From assembly GCF_902859595.1 (NCBI RefSeq), contig NZ_CADIJQ010000008.1:186001-250000 (forward strand): 64,000 nucleotides of DNA. Reading direction: 5' to 3'. A program made the position numbers and the translations under genes. Each line of letters opens with the position of its first letter. Within the stretch, counting starts at the first letter, position 1. The notes under the pieces were generated by a model. That model was given only the letters and a program-made list of their open reading frames with translations, ran no database searches and had not been told where the DNA came from. Below, piece by piece: positions 9,339-17,630 of the stretch. The DNA comes from Achromobacter kerstersii. GTDB taxonomy: Bacteria > Pseudomonadota > Gammaproteobacteria > Burkholderiales > Burkholderiaceae_B.

Positions 9339-10310
9339 ATGCACAAAGCACCCGCACTGACGGTGGCGGCAATATTGATGGGCGCCGCGCTGCTGCCCGC
9401 AGCTCAGGCCGCCCAACCCTGGCCCAGCCAGCCTATCCGCATGATCGTGCCCTATCCGCCCGGCGGCTCGGTGGACAATCTGGCCCGGCTGCTGGCGCCC
9501 GCGCTGGGGCAACGGCTGGGCCAGACCATCGTCATTGAAAACAAGGCCGGCGCCAGCGGCACCATCGGCGTGGACGCCACCGTGCGCGCCACCCCCGACG
9601 GCAGCACCTTCGGCTTTGGCGTGCCGGGCGCCATTACCGGATTGCCTCACGTCATGAAGGTGCCGTACGACGTGGGCAGCATCCAGTATGTGTCGCTGGT
9701 GGCCCGCATTCCGCAGGTCATCATGGTCAACCCGGCGCTGCCCGACACGACGCTGGCCGCGTTCGTCAATGACGCCAAACAGCATCCCGGCAAGATCAAC
9801 TATGGTTCCGCCGGCAACGTCACCACGCCGCATCTGGGCGGCGAATTGCTCAAGCAGCAAACCGGCATCGACATCATGCATGTGCCGTACAAGGGCGCAG
9901 CGCCCGCGGTGACGGCGCTGCTGTCCAACGAGGTGCAGATGTTCCCGGGCGATGCGTCGGCCGCGCTGGGCTTCATCAAGGCGGGCAAGCTGCGCGCCTT
10001 GGCCGTGGCCAGCCCCGAACGCTTCGAAGGCCTGCCTGATGTGCCGACCACCCGCGAAGCCGGCTTTCCCGGCGTGATCGTGGAATCGAACTACGGCATC
10101 ATTGCGCCCACCGGCACGCCCCGCGACATCGTGGACAAGATGGCGGACGCCATCGCCCAATCCCTGGCGGACCCGGTGCTGCGCAAGAAGATGATCGACC
10201 AAGGAGCCATCCCGGCGGCCACCACGCCTGACCAGTACCGCACACTGATGGAAACGGAATCAAAGAAATGGGGCGAGGTCATCCGGCGCGGCAAGCTGGG
10301 GCTGGAATGA
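9339..10310 (+). CDS. Bug/TctC family periplasmic substrate-binding protein
   Basis: The 323-residue protein has a signal peptide (cleaved after A-Q-A, about residue 24), then the family core: I-R-M-I-V-P-Y-P-P-G-G near the N-terminus, V-I-E-N-K-A-G-A-S-G, and M-H-V-P-Y-K-G. Bug proteins capture carboxylates in the periplasm and usually serve tripartite tricarboxylate transporters or signalling. The ATG at 9339 is preferred because GGAGAGA precedes it and the signal peptide begins there, although the frame is open further upstream into the dehydrogenase gene. As the last gene of the CoA-ester operon it probably binds the operon's substrate. No TctA or TctB partner is nearby. Confidence 0.93.
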   Translation: MHKAPALTVAAILMGAALLPAAQAAQPWPSQPIRMIVPYPPGGSVDNLARLLAPALGQRLGQTIVIENKAGASGTIGVDATVRATPDGSTFGFGVPGAITGLPHVMKVPYDVGSIQYVSLVARIPQVIMVNPALPDTTLAAFVNDAKQHPGKINYGSAGNVTTPHLGGELLKQQTGIDIMHVPYKGAAPAVTALLSNEVQMFPGDASAALGFIKAGKLRALAVASPERFEGLPDVPTTREAGFPGVIVESNYGIIAPTGTPRDIVDKMADAIAQSLADPVLRKKMIDQGAIPAATTPDQYRTLMETESKKWGEVIRRGKLGLE

Positions 10311-10377
10311 TCCATTCCCGTGCGCTTTGCCGTACGCTTATGCCGTTGCTTGAGCCCCTAACCGTGAACTGCCGAAC

Positions 10378-11340
10378 ATGCCTTCTGCCAAAGCCACTGG
10401 CCTGAGCCTGGACCTGACCGCCGATCTGCACAAATGGAGGGCGTTCCTGGCTATTGCGGAGCTGGGCAGCATCACACGCGCCGCGCTCTACCTGGACCAG
10501 GATCAATCGGTGCTCAGCCGCCGCATCAACGCACTGGAGCGTGAATGCAATGCGCGGCTGTTCAACCGGACAGGGCGCGGCGTGCATTTATCCGAAGTCG
10601 GAGAACGCCTGTTTCCGCTGGTGCAGACGCTGCTCAATGACGCCGAGCGGCTCGAGCTGGAACTCAACGGCCAGGCGCGTGAACCGGCGGGGGAAGTGAC
10701 GCTGGGGCTGCTGCCGTCGACGGCGCACCCGCTTATCCGCCGCCTGTTTTCGCGGCTGCGCAAGCAGTTCCCGAAGGTGCACCTGAAGATTCTGGAGGGT
10801 TCCAGCGGCCAGATCGAAGAGTGGCTGACCGACAGCCGCGTCGACATCGCCATCCTGTACCGGTATGGCGACAAATGCCCGCCCGGCGAACAGGCATTGG
10901 CCTATGTGGATTCCTACCTGGTGGGCGCGGCGGGCGACACGCGCACGCAATCCGGCGAGGTCACGTTCGACCAGCTCAATGGCTTGCCCTTCATTCTGCC
11001 GGGCGCCCCCAACGGCCTGCGCAATGCGCTGGATGGCTTGGCGCGGGCGCGCAAGATCACCATTGCGCCGCTGATCGAGGCGGACTCGCTGCCGTTGATG
11101 AAGTCCATCGTCGAGCACGAAAAGATGTACACCGTGCTGCCCCTGCATGCCGTCTGGCAAGAGGTGCAGGAAGGCCGGCTCAGCATCGCCGCGCTGCGCG
11201 ATCCCACCATGGGCCGCATCATCTCGATGGCGTTTTCACGTTCGAAAGGGCCCGGGCGCACCGTCATGGAAGTGGCGGCGCAGATTGAAACGCTGGTGCG
11301 CGAGATCGGCGGCGAAGGCGTGTGGCACGCGAGTCCGTGA
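10378..11340 (+). CDS. LysR-family transcriptional regulator
   Basis: The 320-residue protein has an N-terminal winged helix-turn-helix (residues about 20-80; R-A-F-L-A-I-A-E-L-G-S-I-T-R-A-A). It is followed by the periplasmic-binding-like effector domain usual for LysR proteins. It lies 67 bases behind the CoA-transferase/dehydrogenase operon and on the same strand, and no other regulator is near, so it most likely controls that operon in response to a pathway acid or CoA ester. The same-strand placement differs from the usual divergent arrangement. It converges with the amidohydrolase gene ending at 11409. Confidence 0.92.
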   Translation: MPSAKATGLSLDLTADLHKWRAFLAIAELGSITRAALYLDQDQSVLSRRINALERECNARLFNRTGRGVHLSEVGERLFPLVQTLLNDAERLELELNGQAREPAGEVTLGLLPSTAHPLIRRLFSRLRKQFPKVHLKILEGSSGQIEEWLTDSRVDIAILYRYGDKCPPGEQALAYVDSYLVGAAGDTRTQSGEVTFDQLNGLPFILPGAPNGLRNALDGLARARKITIAPLIEADSLPLMKSIVEHEKMYTVLPLHAVWQEVQEGRLSIAALRDPTMGRIISMAFSRSKGPGRTVMEVAAQIETLVREIGGEGVWHASP

Positions 11341-11408
11341 TGACGGACCCGGGGGTTCAGCCTGCGCTTAGCCTGACCGTATCCAAGGCGCAGCCTGCCG
11401 CCGGCAGA

Positions 11409-12278
11409 CTACGCAAAACCGTATAGCCGCGCCGGGTTGTCCACCCATACTTTCTTGCGCAACCCCTCATTGCCCAACCAGTCATATGCCACGTCCACCA
11501 GGGCGTCCGCCGACGGCGCGGATGCGCCCATCCGAACGAACGGCCAATCTGATCCCCACAGCACCTGGTCTGGATTCGCAGTGGTATAGGCGTCGTGGAT
11601 GAACCGCGCGTTCTCGTAGTCTGGCGCGGCGCCCACCCGGCACAGCGTCAGTTTCATCCAGATGCGGCCCTCTGCCAGCAGACGGTGCAACAGTTGAAAA
11701 GCCGGGTCTTGCTCACCGCGCGCCGGCACCACGCTGCCCAGGTGATCAATGACGATGGGCACGTCCAGCGCCGCCAACGCGGGCAGATGCTGCACATAGG
11801 CATCGCAAGGCGCCCATAGCTGAGCGTGCAGGCCAAACTGCTTCATGCGCGGCGCCAGCGCCGCCAGCTGGCCAAAGCCCACGCTGCCGGGGAAAAGATT
11901 GCCGGCCGGATCGCGCGCTTCCAGAAACCGCAAGCCGCGCACGCCGCCGTCCACCATCGCCTGCAACTGCGCATCCGTCACCGACGGATCGGCCACCGCA
12001 ATGCCGCGCAGCCGATCGCCGCCCTGCGCCAGCGCATCCAGCAGCGCTGCGGGGTTCACGCCGTAGGGCGCGGGCTGCACCAGCACGCCGCGTGCCGCCC
12101 CTAGCGTGTCCAGCATGCGCAGGTAGCGATCCACCGGCGCGTCCGGTGCGGCGTAAGACGATGGATGCTGCAAGGGAAACCGGTCATACGGGCCGAACAC
12201 ATGGCAGTGCGTGTCGCAGGCCAGGGCAGGCAAGGCGTGTTGCGGCGCCACCGGCATGCGCGGCATTTCCGCGTTCAT
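11409..12278 (-). CDS. Amidohydrolase-family (TIM-barrel) hydrolase, pyrone-dicarboxylate lactonase-like
   Basis: The 289-residue protein belongs to the amidohydrolase-2 group, which includes 2-pyrone-4,6-dicarboxylate hydrolase. The N-terminal H-x-H pair is His24 and His26 (D-T-H-C-H-V-F-G), a further histidine is in I-D-H-L-G, and the C-terminal aspartate is in G-S-D-W-P-F. Such enzymes open lactones or hydrolyse cyclic acids in the cytoplasm. It is the last gene of the minus-strand catabolic operon, and its start overlaps the stop of the preceding gene by 4 bases (ATGA). The exact substrate is unknown; a lactone or cyclic ester produced by the operon is likely. Confidence 0.85.
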   Translation of the reverse strand: MNAEMPRMPVAPQHALPALACDTHCHVFGPYDRFPLQHPSSYAAPDAPVDRYLRMLDTLGAARGVLVQPAPYGVNPAALLDALAQGGDRLRGIAVADPSVTDAQLQAMVDGGVRGLRFLEARDPAGNLFPGSVGFGQLAALAPRMKQFGLHAQLWAPCDAYVQHLPALAALDVPIVIDHLGSVVPARGEQDPAFQLLHRLLAEGRIWMKLTLCRVGAAPDYENARFIHDAYTTANPDQVLWGSDWPFVRMGASAPSADALVDVAYDWLGNEGLRKKVWVDNPARLYGFA

Positions 12279-12889
12279 GACGGCTCCTTGCGCGCCAGCG
12301 GCGCCATGGCGCTCAATGCCGGCTGATCTTGTTCGCGCGGCGTATCCAGCGGCGCGGGCGCGTCGTCCGGCATGGGAATCTCGTGCGCGTTCAAGGTCAT
12401 GGACACCATCGTGTAGTAGCCGATCACGGCCGTCAGTTCAACGACGCCCACCGCCGCCCACCGCTCAACGGCTTGCGCGTAAAGGGCAGGCTCGACCTGC
12501 CCCGTTTCTTGCAGCTGGCGTGCAAACTCGTACACCACCTCGTCATCACGGGTATCGAACACGGGCAGCGCGCGCGCCTGAATGGCATCCAGCACGGCGT
12601 CAGAAATACCGGCGGCACGCGCGGCCTGCGCATGGATATACCATTCGATCTGGCTGTTCCAGCGGCGCGCCGTGACCACGATGGCCAGTTCGCTGACGCG
12701 CGGCGGCAGGCTCGTGCCAAAGCGCAGCAAAGCGCCCAACGCCTGCCAGCGCTCGGCCAGCTCAGGGTTGTGCAACGCCGCACGCAAGGGGCCGACCAGG
12801 CGGCCACGCGGCCCCGAGACGATCTTCTCGTACACACGCTTCTGGTCATCAGTCATGCTGTCGGGAGAAGGCAGCGGGATACGGCTCAT
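12275..12889 (-). CDS. Carboxymuconolactone decarboxylase (CMD) family protein
   Basis: The 204-residue product has the CMD/AhpD-type helical core, including the segment R-R-W-N-S-Q-I-E-W-Y-I-H-A-Q-A. Members act as gamma-carboxymuconolactone decarboxylases or as peroxidase-like proteins; the CxxC pair of AhpD is not seen here, which favours a decarboxylase-type or unknown role. Three ATG codons run in tandem (12895, 12892, 12889). The third has the best Shine-Dalgarno spacing (GAGG, 6 bases upstream) and is used here. It lies between the glutathione transferase and amidohydrolase genes in a tight operon. Confidence 0.82.
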   Translation of the reverse strand: MSRIPLPSPDSMTDDQKRVYEKIVSGPRGRLVGPLRAALHNPELAERWQALGALLRFGTSLPPRVSELAIVVTARRWNSQIEWYIHAQAARAAGISDAVLDAIQARALPVFDTRDDEVVYEFARQLQETGQVEPALYAQAVERWAAVGVVELTAVIGYYTMVSMTLNAHEIPMPDDAPAPLDTPREQDQPALSAMAPLARKEPS

Positions 12890-12902
12890 CATCATCCTCA
12901 GT

Positions 12903-13517
12903 TCAAGGGGTTTCGTCGGGTTGGCTGCGCACGACCGACGGGCGTTCGGAGAAATTCCGATGCCATGCCGCCAGCGCGTCGTGCCCATCGCGCCAGGCGA
13001 TGTCTGGAAAACGATAGTCCATGTACGACAGCGCGCATCCGATAGCGATCAGGCCCAGATCAAACGGCGTAGACGCCAACGCAGAAGCCTCGGCGTCCAA
13101 GGCCGCCAGCACCGACCGCACCTTCAGCGCAAAAGCATCCAGCCAGGCCGCCGTCTGCTTTTCCACAGGCTTGTTGCGCTCTTGCCGATACAGCAGCAAG
13201 GCATCCAGGAAGCCGTCGCCCAGCGCCTGGCGGCGTTCCGCCACCAGCCGCGCGTGCGGCTCCCGAGGCAGCAGGCGTCCGCCCGTCAGGCCGTCCAGAT
13301 AGGCGCAGATCACCCGCGAGTCATACACCGGCGTGCCATCGTCCAGCACCAGCGTTGGCAATTTGATCAAGGGGTTATCCGGAATCAGATCCAGATTGGG
13401 CTTGTCCATAGCCACCGGCGTGCGCGCGAGCGTCACGCGGTCTTCCATGCCCGTTTCGTACAACACAATCATCACCTTGCGCACAAAGGGCGACCGTGGC
13501 GACCAATGCAGTTTCAT
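12903..13517 (-). CDS. Glutathione S-transferase family protein
   Basis: The 204-residue protein has a thioredoxin-like N-terminal domain (S-P-R-S-P-F-V-R-K-V at about 6-15, with the conserved cis-proline region K-L-P-T-L and the D-S-R-V-I-C-A-Y-L motif). A helical C-terminal domain follows, the standard GST layout. A serine near residue 6 or 9 probably activates glutathione. In catabolic operons such enzymes do glutathione-dependent isomerisation, ether cleavage or dehalogenation. Its neighbours (flavin reductase, CMD protein, lactonase-like hydrolase) suggest breakdown of a cyclic or aromatic-derived acid. It stops 13 bases before the next gene. Confidence 0.88.
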   Translation of the reverse strand: MKLHWSPRSPFVRKVMIVLYETGMEDRVTLARTPVAMDKPNLDLIPDNPLIKLPTLVLDDGTPVYDSRVICAYLDGLTGGRLLPREPHARLVAERRQALGDGFLDALLLYRQERNKPVEKQTAAWLDAFALKVRSVLAALDAEASALASTPFDLGLIAIGCALSYMDYRFPDIAWRDGHDALAAWHRNFSERPSVVRSQPDETP

Positions 13518-13556
13518 CGTTCAGCTCCTGATTCGTTGAGTCTAATCCTGACGGGT

Positions 13557-14201
13557 TCAATGCCCCTGCGCGGGCCGCACGGCGGGGTCGTTCGCTGCGT
13601 CCGGGACAAGCATCTGGAACAGATCGCTGGTGTGCGCATACCAGCCCGCCCCATGCATGCGGCCCAGCAAGCGCAAGGCGGGCGTGTCCACGTAGAAGCG
13701 GTCGCGGTTCAACAGCGCATCATCGCGCAGGTACATGCCCACCACGCGCGCCAGCACGATCACCCGCTGCGGCGCAGCCTCGATCACTTGCCAGACCTTG
13801 CACTCCAGCGCGGCGGGACTTTGCGCGATGCGCGGCGGCGCCACTGTTTTCGACGGCTCGGTCGTGAGGCCGGCACGCACCAATTCGTTGACATCGGCGT
13901 GATAGTCCAGGCTGGTGCGATTCATCTGTTCGGCAAGCTCGGCGGACACCAGATTGATCACGAATTCACGTGTGTCCAGAATGTTGCGCGACGTGTCCTT
14001 CAACTGCCCGCCCCGGGGGCCGATGCCCAGCGCCACAATCGGCGGATCGCTGCTGACCACATTGAAGAACGAGAAGGGTGCGGCGTTGATATCGCCGGTT
14101 GCCGACTGGCTGACCACCCACGCGATGGGGCGCGGCACGACCACGCTGGACAGCAGCTTGAACGCATCGGCCGCGGCCAACTGGCTGAAGTCAAAGTTCA
14201 T
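13557..14201 (-). CDS. Flavin reductase-like FMN-binding protein
   Basis: The 214-residue protein has the split-barrel flavin reductase fold typical of the DIM6/NTAB group: S-S-V-V-V-P-R-P-I-A-W-V near residue 17, then N-A-A-P-F-S-F-F-N and F-V-I-N-L-V-S. It would bind FMN and either reduce flavin with NAD(P)H or use bound flavin in its own reaction. The ATG at 14201 is preferred over the upstream open frame because the conserved domain starts directly after it. No flavin monooxygenase large component is visible in this operon, so its partner, if any, is encoded elsewhere. Confidence 0.85.
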   Translation of the reverse strand: MNFDFSQLAAADAFKLLSSVVVPRPIAWVVSQSATGDINAAPFSFFNVVSSDPPIVALGIGPRGGQLKDTSRNILDTREFVINLVSAELAEQMNRTSLDYHADVNELVRAGLTTEPSKTVAPPRIAQSPAALECKVWQVIEAAPQRVIVLARVVGMYLRDDALLNRDRFYVDTPALRLLGRMHGAGWYAHTSDLFQMLVPDAANDPAVRPAQGH

Positions 14202-14241
14202 CGTGGCATCGCCTTGCGCGTGGTGGCTGAAAGGATCAGCG

Positions 14242-15213
14242 TCATTTTGCCAGCAGCCCCAAGGAGTCCAGCAACTGCTGCATGTCGGCGCGGTCGCGGC
14301 GCACATAGGCGTAGGCATCCGCCGGTGACAGCGCCATCAGCTCGATCGCTTGTTCCTGCATGACGCGGCGATAGTCGGGGTCGCTGTTCACAGCTTTGAC
14401 CGCATCGCTTAAGCGCTGCACGACGTCGGGCGGCGTCCCTGCGGGGGCCGCCAGGCTGTACCACGTGGCCGCCTGCGCGCCAGAGATGCCGGCTTCTTCC
14501 AGCGTGGGCACGTCCGGCAACAAGGCCGAACGTTTGTCGGCCGCATAAGCCAGCGCCTTCAACCGGCCCTGGCGGATGAACGGCAAGCTGGCCGACAGGT
14601 TCAGCATGGCCAGGTCGATCTGGCCGCCTACCGCATCATTGATCGCGGGCGACGCGCCCGCGTAGGGAATATGGTTCAGCTGGATGTGCGCCTTTTGCTG
14701 GAACAGTTCTGCGCCCAGATGGGTAGCGCCACCCACCCCCGCCGAACCGTAGCTCAGCTTGCCCGGCTCGGCGCGGGCGCGTTCGACCAGCGCCGCAACA
14801 CTGCCGATGCCGCGCGACGGATTCACCACCAGCATGATCGGCTGCACCGCCACCACCGAGCAAAACGCGAACCCCTCAACGCCGTCATAAGGCGTCTTCT
14901 GCATCAATGGCGTGACGACATGGCCAGCGGAGGTGCCTAGCAACAGCGTGTAGCCATCCGGCTTGGCGCGCGCCACAAAACCCGTGCCGATGGACGCGCC
15001 GCCGCCCGGATTGTTTTCCACCACCACAGGTTGGCCCAGCCGCTTCTCCAGCGCACGCCCAAGGCTGCGCGCCACGACATCGGCCGGGCCGCCCGCAGCA
15101 TAGGGATTGATCAGCGTCAGCGGATGGTCAGGGTAAGAGGCCGCCTGGGCCATGGGCGTGAACGCGCACGCGGCAAGGGCCGCCGCAAGCAGGGATCGGA
15201 TCATCGAAGTCAT
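14242..15213 (-). CDS. Bug/TctC family periplasmic substrate-binding protein
   Basis: The protein has 323 residues if translation starts at the ATG at 15213, which has GGGAA just upstream; an earlier in-frame ATG at 15234 has no ribosome site. The signal peptide ends at A-Q-A near residue 24. Core motifs are L-I-N-P-Y-A-A-G-G-P-A-D, V-V-V-E-N-N-P-G-G-G and N-H-I-P-Y-A-G-A. It is the fourth gene of the minus-strand catabolic operon and the third receptor in it. Bug proteins bind small carboxylates; the ligand is unknown. Confidence 0.92.
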   Translation of the reverse strand: MTSMIRSLLAAALAACAFTPMAQAASYPDHPLTLINPYAAGGPADVVARSLGRALEKRLGQPVVVENNPGGGASIGTGFVARAKPDGYTLLLGTSAGHVVTPLMQKTPYDGVEGFAFCSVVAVQPIMLVVNPSRGIGSVAALVERARAEPGKLSYGSAGVGGATHLGAELFQQKAHIQLNHIPYAGASPAINDAVGGQIDLAMLNLSASLPFIRQGRLKALAYAADKRSALLPDVPTLEEAGISGAQAATWYSLAAPAGTPPDVVQRLSDAVKAVNSDPDYRRVMQEQAIELMALSPADAYAYVRRDRADMQQLLDSLGLLAK

Positions 15214-15274
15214 TGGAGTTCCCGTCGAAGTCATCGCGCGAAGAATGGCAAACGTCGCGCCCGCAAAACCGCAT

Positions 15275-16264
15275 TCAATCCGCGCGTGCCCCAGACTGCT
15301 CGATCACCTGCGCCCATTTCGCCGTGTCGGTCTGAATCTGCGCGGCGAACGCTTCAGGCGTGCTGTGCGTGGTCTGGATGCCGTAAGCGGCCATGCGTTC
15401 GACCATCTGCGGCGATGTCATGACCGCCTTGATGTCCTGATTCAGCTTGTCGATAACGGCGCGAGATGTGCCGGCGGGCGCCAGCACGCCTGACCACAAG
15501 CTGACCTCGTAGGATTCAAAACCGGGCGATTCTGAAATCGACGGCACGTCCGGCAACGCCGGCAACCGTTTCCGGCTGGTCACGCCCAGCGCATGCACCT
15601 TGCCCTGCTTGACCTGTTCGATAAAGTTGGACGACGTATCGATCATCATCGAGATACGCCCAGCCAGAAAATCATTGATGGCGCCCGACGTGCCCTTGTA
15701 CGGGATATGGCGGATATCAACGCCTGCCGTCGACTTGAACATTTCGCCCGCCAGATGGCTGGTGGTGCCATTGCCCGACGAACTGAACGTGAGTTCACCC
15801 GGCCGCTGCTTGGCCAGCGCCGCCAACTCTGCGACCGAGTTGACCTTTAATTCCGGGTTCACGACCAGCAGATTCGACGTCAGATTCGTCATCGAAATCG
15901 GCGCAAAGCTCTTCTGCGGGTCGTAGCGCAGCTTGGCGTACAGCGACGGGTTGATCGTCAACACGCCCATCGTCGAATACAGCAAGGTGTAGCCATCAGG
16001 CGCCGCGCTGGCCACGGCCTCGGCCCCGATCGACCCGCCCGCGCCGCCCCGGTTTTCCACCACGACAGCCTGCCCGAGCTTTTCTCCTAAGCCCTGCGCC
16101 AGCGCGCGGGCCATCAAGTCGGTGGCGCCCCCTGCGGGAAAGGGCACGATCATCCTGACCGGATGATCGGGATAGGGGCCGGCCAAGGCCGGCGTCAACG
16201 GGGCCAGCCCAATACCCAGCCCCATACCCAGGCTGACCCACACCAGCGCACTTGCGATCTTCAT
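15275..16264 (-). CDS. Bug/TctC family periplasmic substrate-binding protein
   Basis: The ATG at 16264 follows a strong site (TTGGAGA) and begins a signal peptide (M-K-I-A-S-A-L-V) cleaved near A-L-A at about residue 28, giving 329 residues in total. The family core is seen as V-R-M-I-V-P-F-P-A-G-G-A-T-D, V-V-E-N-R-G-G-A-G-G-S and R-H-I-P-Y-K-G-T. It is distinct in sequence from the next receptor downstream, so the pair is not a recent duplication. It lies 61 bases before the 14242-15213 receptor, probably on the same transcript, although the 119-base gap upstream (16265-16383) could hold a separate promoter. Confidence 0.92.
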   Translation of the reverse strand: MKIASALVWVSLGMGLGIGLAPLTPALAGPYPDHPVRMIVPFPAGGATDLMARALAQGLGEKLGQAVVVENRGGAGGSIGAEAVASAAPDGYTLLYSTMGVLTINPSLYAKLRYDPQKSFAPISMTNLTSNLLVVNPELKVNSVAELAALAKQRPGELTFSSSGNGTTSHLAGEMFKSTAGVDIRHIPYKGTSGAINDFLAGRISMMIDTSSNFIEQVKQGKVHALGVTSRKRLPALPDVPSISESPGFESYEVSLWSGVLAPAGTSRAVIDKLNQDIKAVMTSPQMVERMAAYGIQTTHSTPEAFAAQIQTDTAKWAQVIEQSGARAD

Positions 16265-16383
16265 GCTGTCTCCAAACCTTATTTCTTGTGTTTGGAGCAT
16301 GGTAGGCGCGGCGCCTGGGCGGCGCTATGCGCCGAATCGCATATCTGTTTTGTCGGGCACGGTTCGCGCCCGACGTTCCGGGA

Positions 16384-17568
16384 TCAATCCGCGCCGCGAA
16401 TGGCCGCAATCAGCGCATTCAATTCCGCATCGCGATCCGGCTCGTTCGCGCTGACATAGCGCGGCTCGGGGTACGCGGCCAGTTGCACCACCACCAGCGC
16501 ATGGCGGCGGTCGATGTAGATGCGCTGGCCGGAATGGCCCATCGCCATCATCGCGCCGTCTTCGCGCAGCCACCAGCTATAGCCGTAGCCCGTCAGCCCC
16601 AGCGCCTGGCGGCTGGCGGCATGGAAGGCTTCCGGCACGGTGTGCGCCACCGTCGCCGCCTGGTCGATCCAGCCTTCCGGCAGCACGCGCTGGCCGTTGA
16701 CAACGCCGTCGTCCAGCACGAACTGCCCCACCCGCCCCAGATCACGCAGCGTCATGCCTGCGCGGCTGCCGCCAATTTCCTGGCCATTCTCGGATTCCAG
16801 CGTGTAGAAGGCATCGAACTCCATGCCGTAGGGCTGCCAGATCTTGCGCGACAAGTAATCCGCCAGCGTGCTGCCGGTGGCCGCGGAAATCAGCGCGCCC
16901 ATCAGATACGTGTCGCCGGTGTTGTAGTGCCAGACGTCGCCCGGCACATGCAGGCTTTGGCAGGCGCGCAGCAAGGCCAGCACGCCGCCGGGCGCTTTAT
17001 CGGCCAGCGATTTGCTGTAGCGGTTCACGTCCGACTGTTTGTCGGTGTAGTCCTCGGTCCAGGCCATGCCCGAACACATCGTCATCAGATGGCGCACCGT
17101 TACGTGTTCGTAGGCGCACCCTTGCATGGCGGGCAGGTAACGCGTGACGGGGTCGTCGATGCTGCCGATGGCGCCGTCCTGCACGGCCGCGCCAACCAGC
17201 AGCGCGGTGACGGACTTGATGGTGGACATCGTGGACCAGCGGTCATGCGGTTGCAGGCCCAAGCCGTATTGCTCCAGCACCACGCGCCCGTCACGAATCG
17301 CCAGCAGGCCGGCGACGTTGTTGCGGTCCATGAATTCAGGCACGCCGCGTTGCACGCCGTCGGTGACGTATCGCACTTGGGCTTCCGGGCCGCGCGCCAG
17401 TTCACGCGTGACCGGGCCGCGCGTCACGGTGCGCGTGGCGAACAGCTGGTCAACGATGCGATAGCCGTAGGACTGCAAGCAAGGCGGCCACAGCAGAAAG
17501 TCTTCACTGCGCGGCAGGTGGACGGTGGGCTGGGCGATGGCGGCGGGCGGTAGGGAAAGGTCGGTCAT
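16384..17568 (-). CDS. Serine hydrolase of the beta-lactamase/esterase (class C-like) family
   Basis: The 394-residue protein carries the S-x-x-K catalytic motif (Ser115-T-I-Lys118) and a downstream tyrosine region H-Y-N-T-G-D (Tyr215), as in class C beta-lactamases, EstB esterases and 6-aminohexanoate-dimer hydrolase. No signal peptide is visible, so it should be cytoplasmic and act as an esterase, amidase or lactonase, not as an antibiotic-resistance enzyme. It lies between two Bug genes in the minus-strand operon, which suggests that it hydrolyses an ester or amide taken up by the cell. Confidence 0.87.
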   Translation of the reverse strand: MTDLSLPPAAIAQPTVHLPRSEDFLLWPPCLQSYGYRIVDQLFATRTVTRGPVTRELARGPEAQVRYVTDGVQRGVPEFMDRNNVAGLLAIRDGRVVLEQYGLGLQPHDRWSTMSTIKSVTALLVGAAVQDGAIGSIDDPVTRYLPAMQGCAYEHVTVRHLMTMCSGMAWTEDYTDKQSDVNRYSKSLADKAPGGVLALLRACQSLHVPGDVWHYNTGDTYLMGALISAATGSTLADYLSRKIWQPYGMEFDAFYTLESENGQEIGGSRAGMTLRDLGRVGQFVLDDGVVNGQRVLPEGWIDQAATVAHTVPEAFHAASRQALGLTGYGYSWWLREDGAMMAMGHSGQRIYIDRRHALVVVQLAAYPEPRYVSANEPDRDAELNALIAAIRGAD

Positions 17569-17590
17569 GAATCAGGCTCAATGCAATGCC

Positions 17591-17611
17591 GCGCCGCCAG
17601 TGGGGCGGCGC
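17591..17611. other. GC-rich hairpin between two operon genes
   Basis: Arms GCGCCGCC (17591-17598) and GGCGGCGC (17604-17611) enclose a 5-base loop in the gap between the first Bug gene and the serine hydrolase gene. There is no T-tract on either side, so it is not a standard terminator. It may protect the upstream receptor mRNA from 3' decay, which would fit a need for more receptor than enzyme. Confidence 0.4.
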
Positions 17612-17630
17612 GCGAAAAGGAAGGGTCAGA

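Noticed and set aside
12582..14363. A 593-codon plus-strand frame opposite the CMD, GST and flavin reductase genes
   Set aside because: It covers three well-supported minus-strand genes and is Arg/His-rich without motifs.
16384..17568. Antibiotic-resistance beta-lactamase
   Set aside because: The S-x-x-K motif is present, but there is no signal peptide and the catabolic operon context favours an esterase or amidase.
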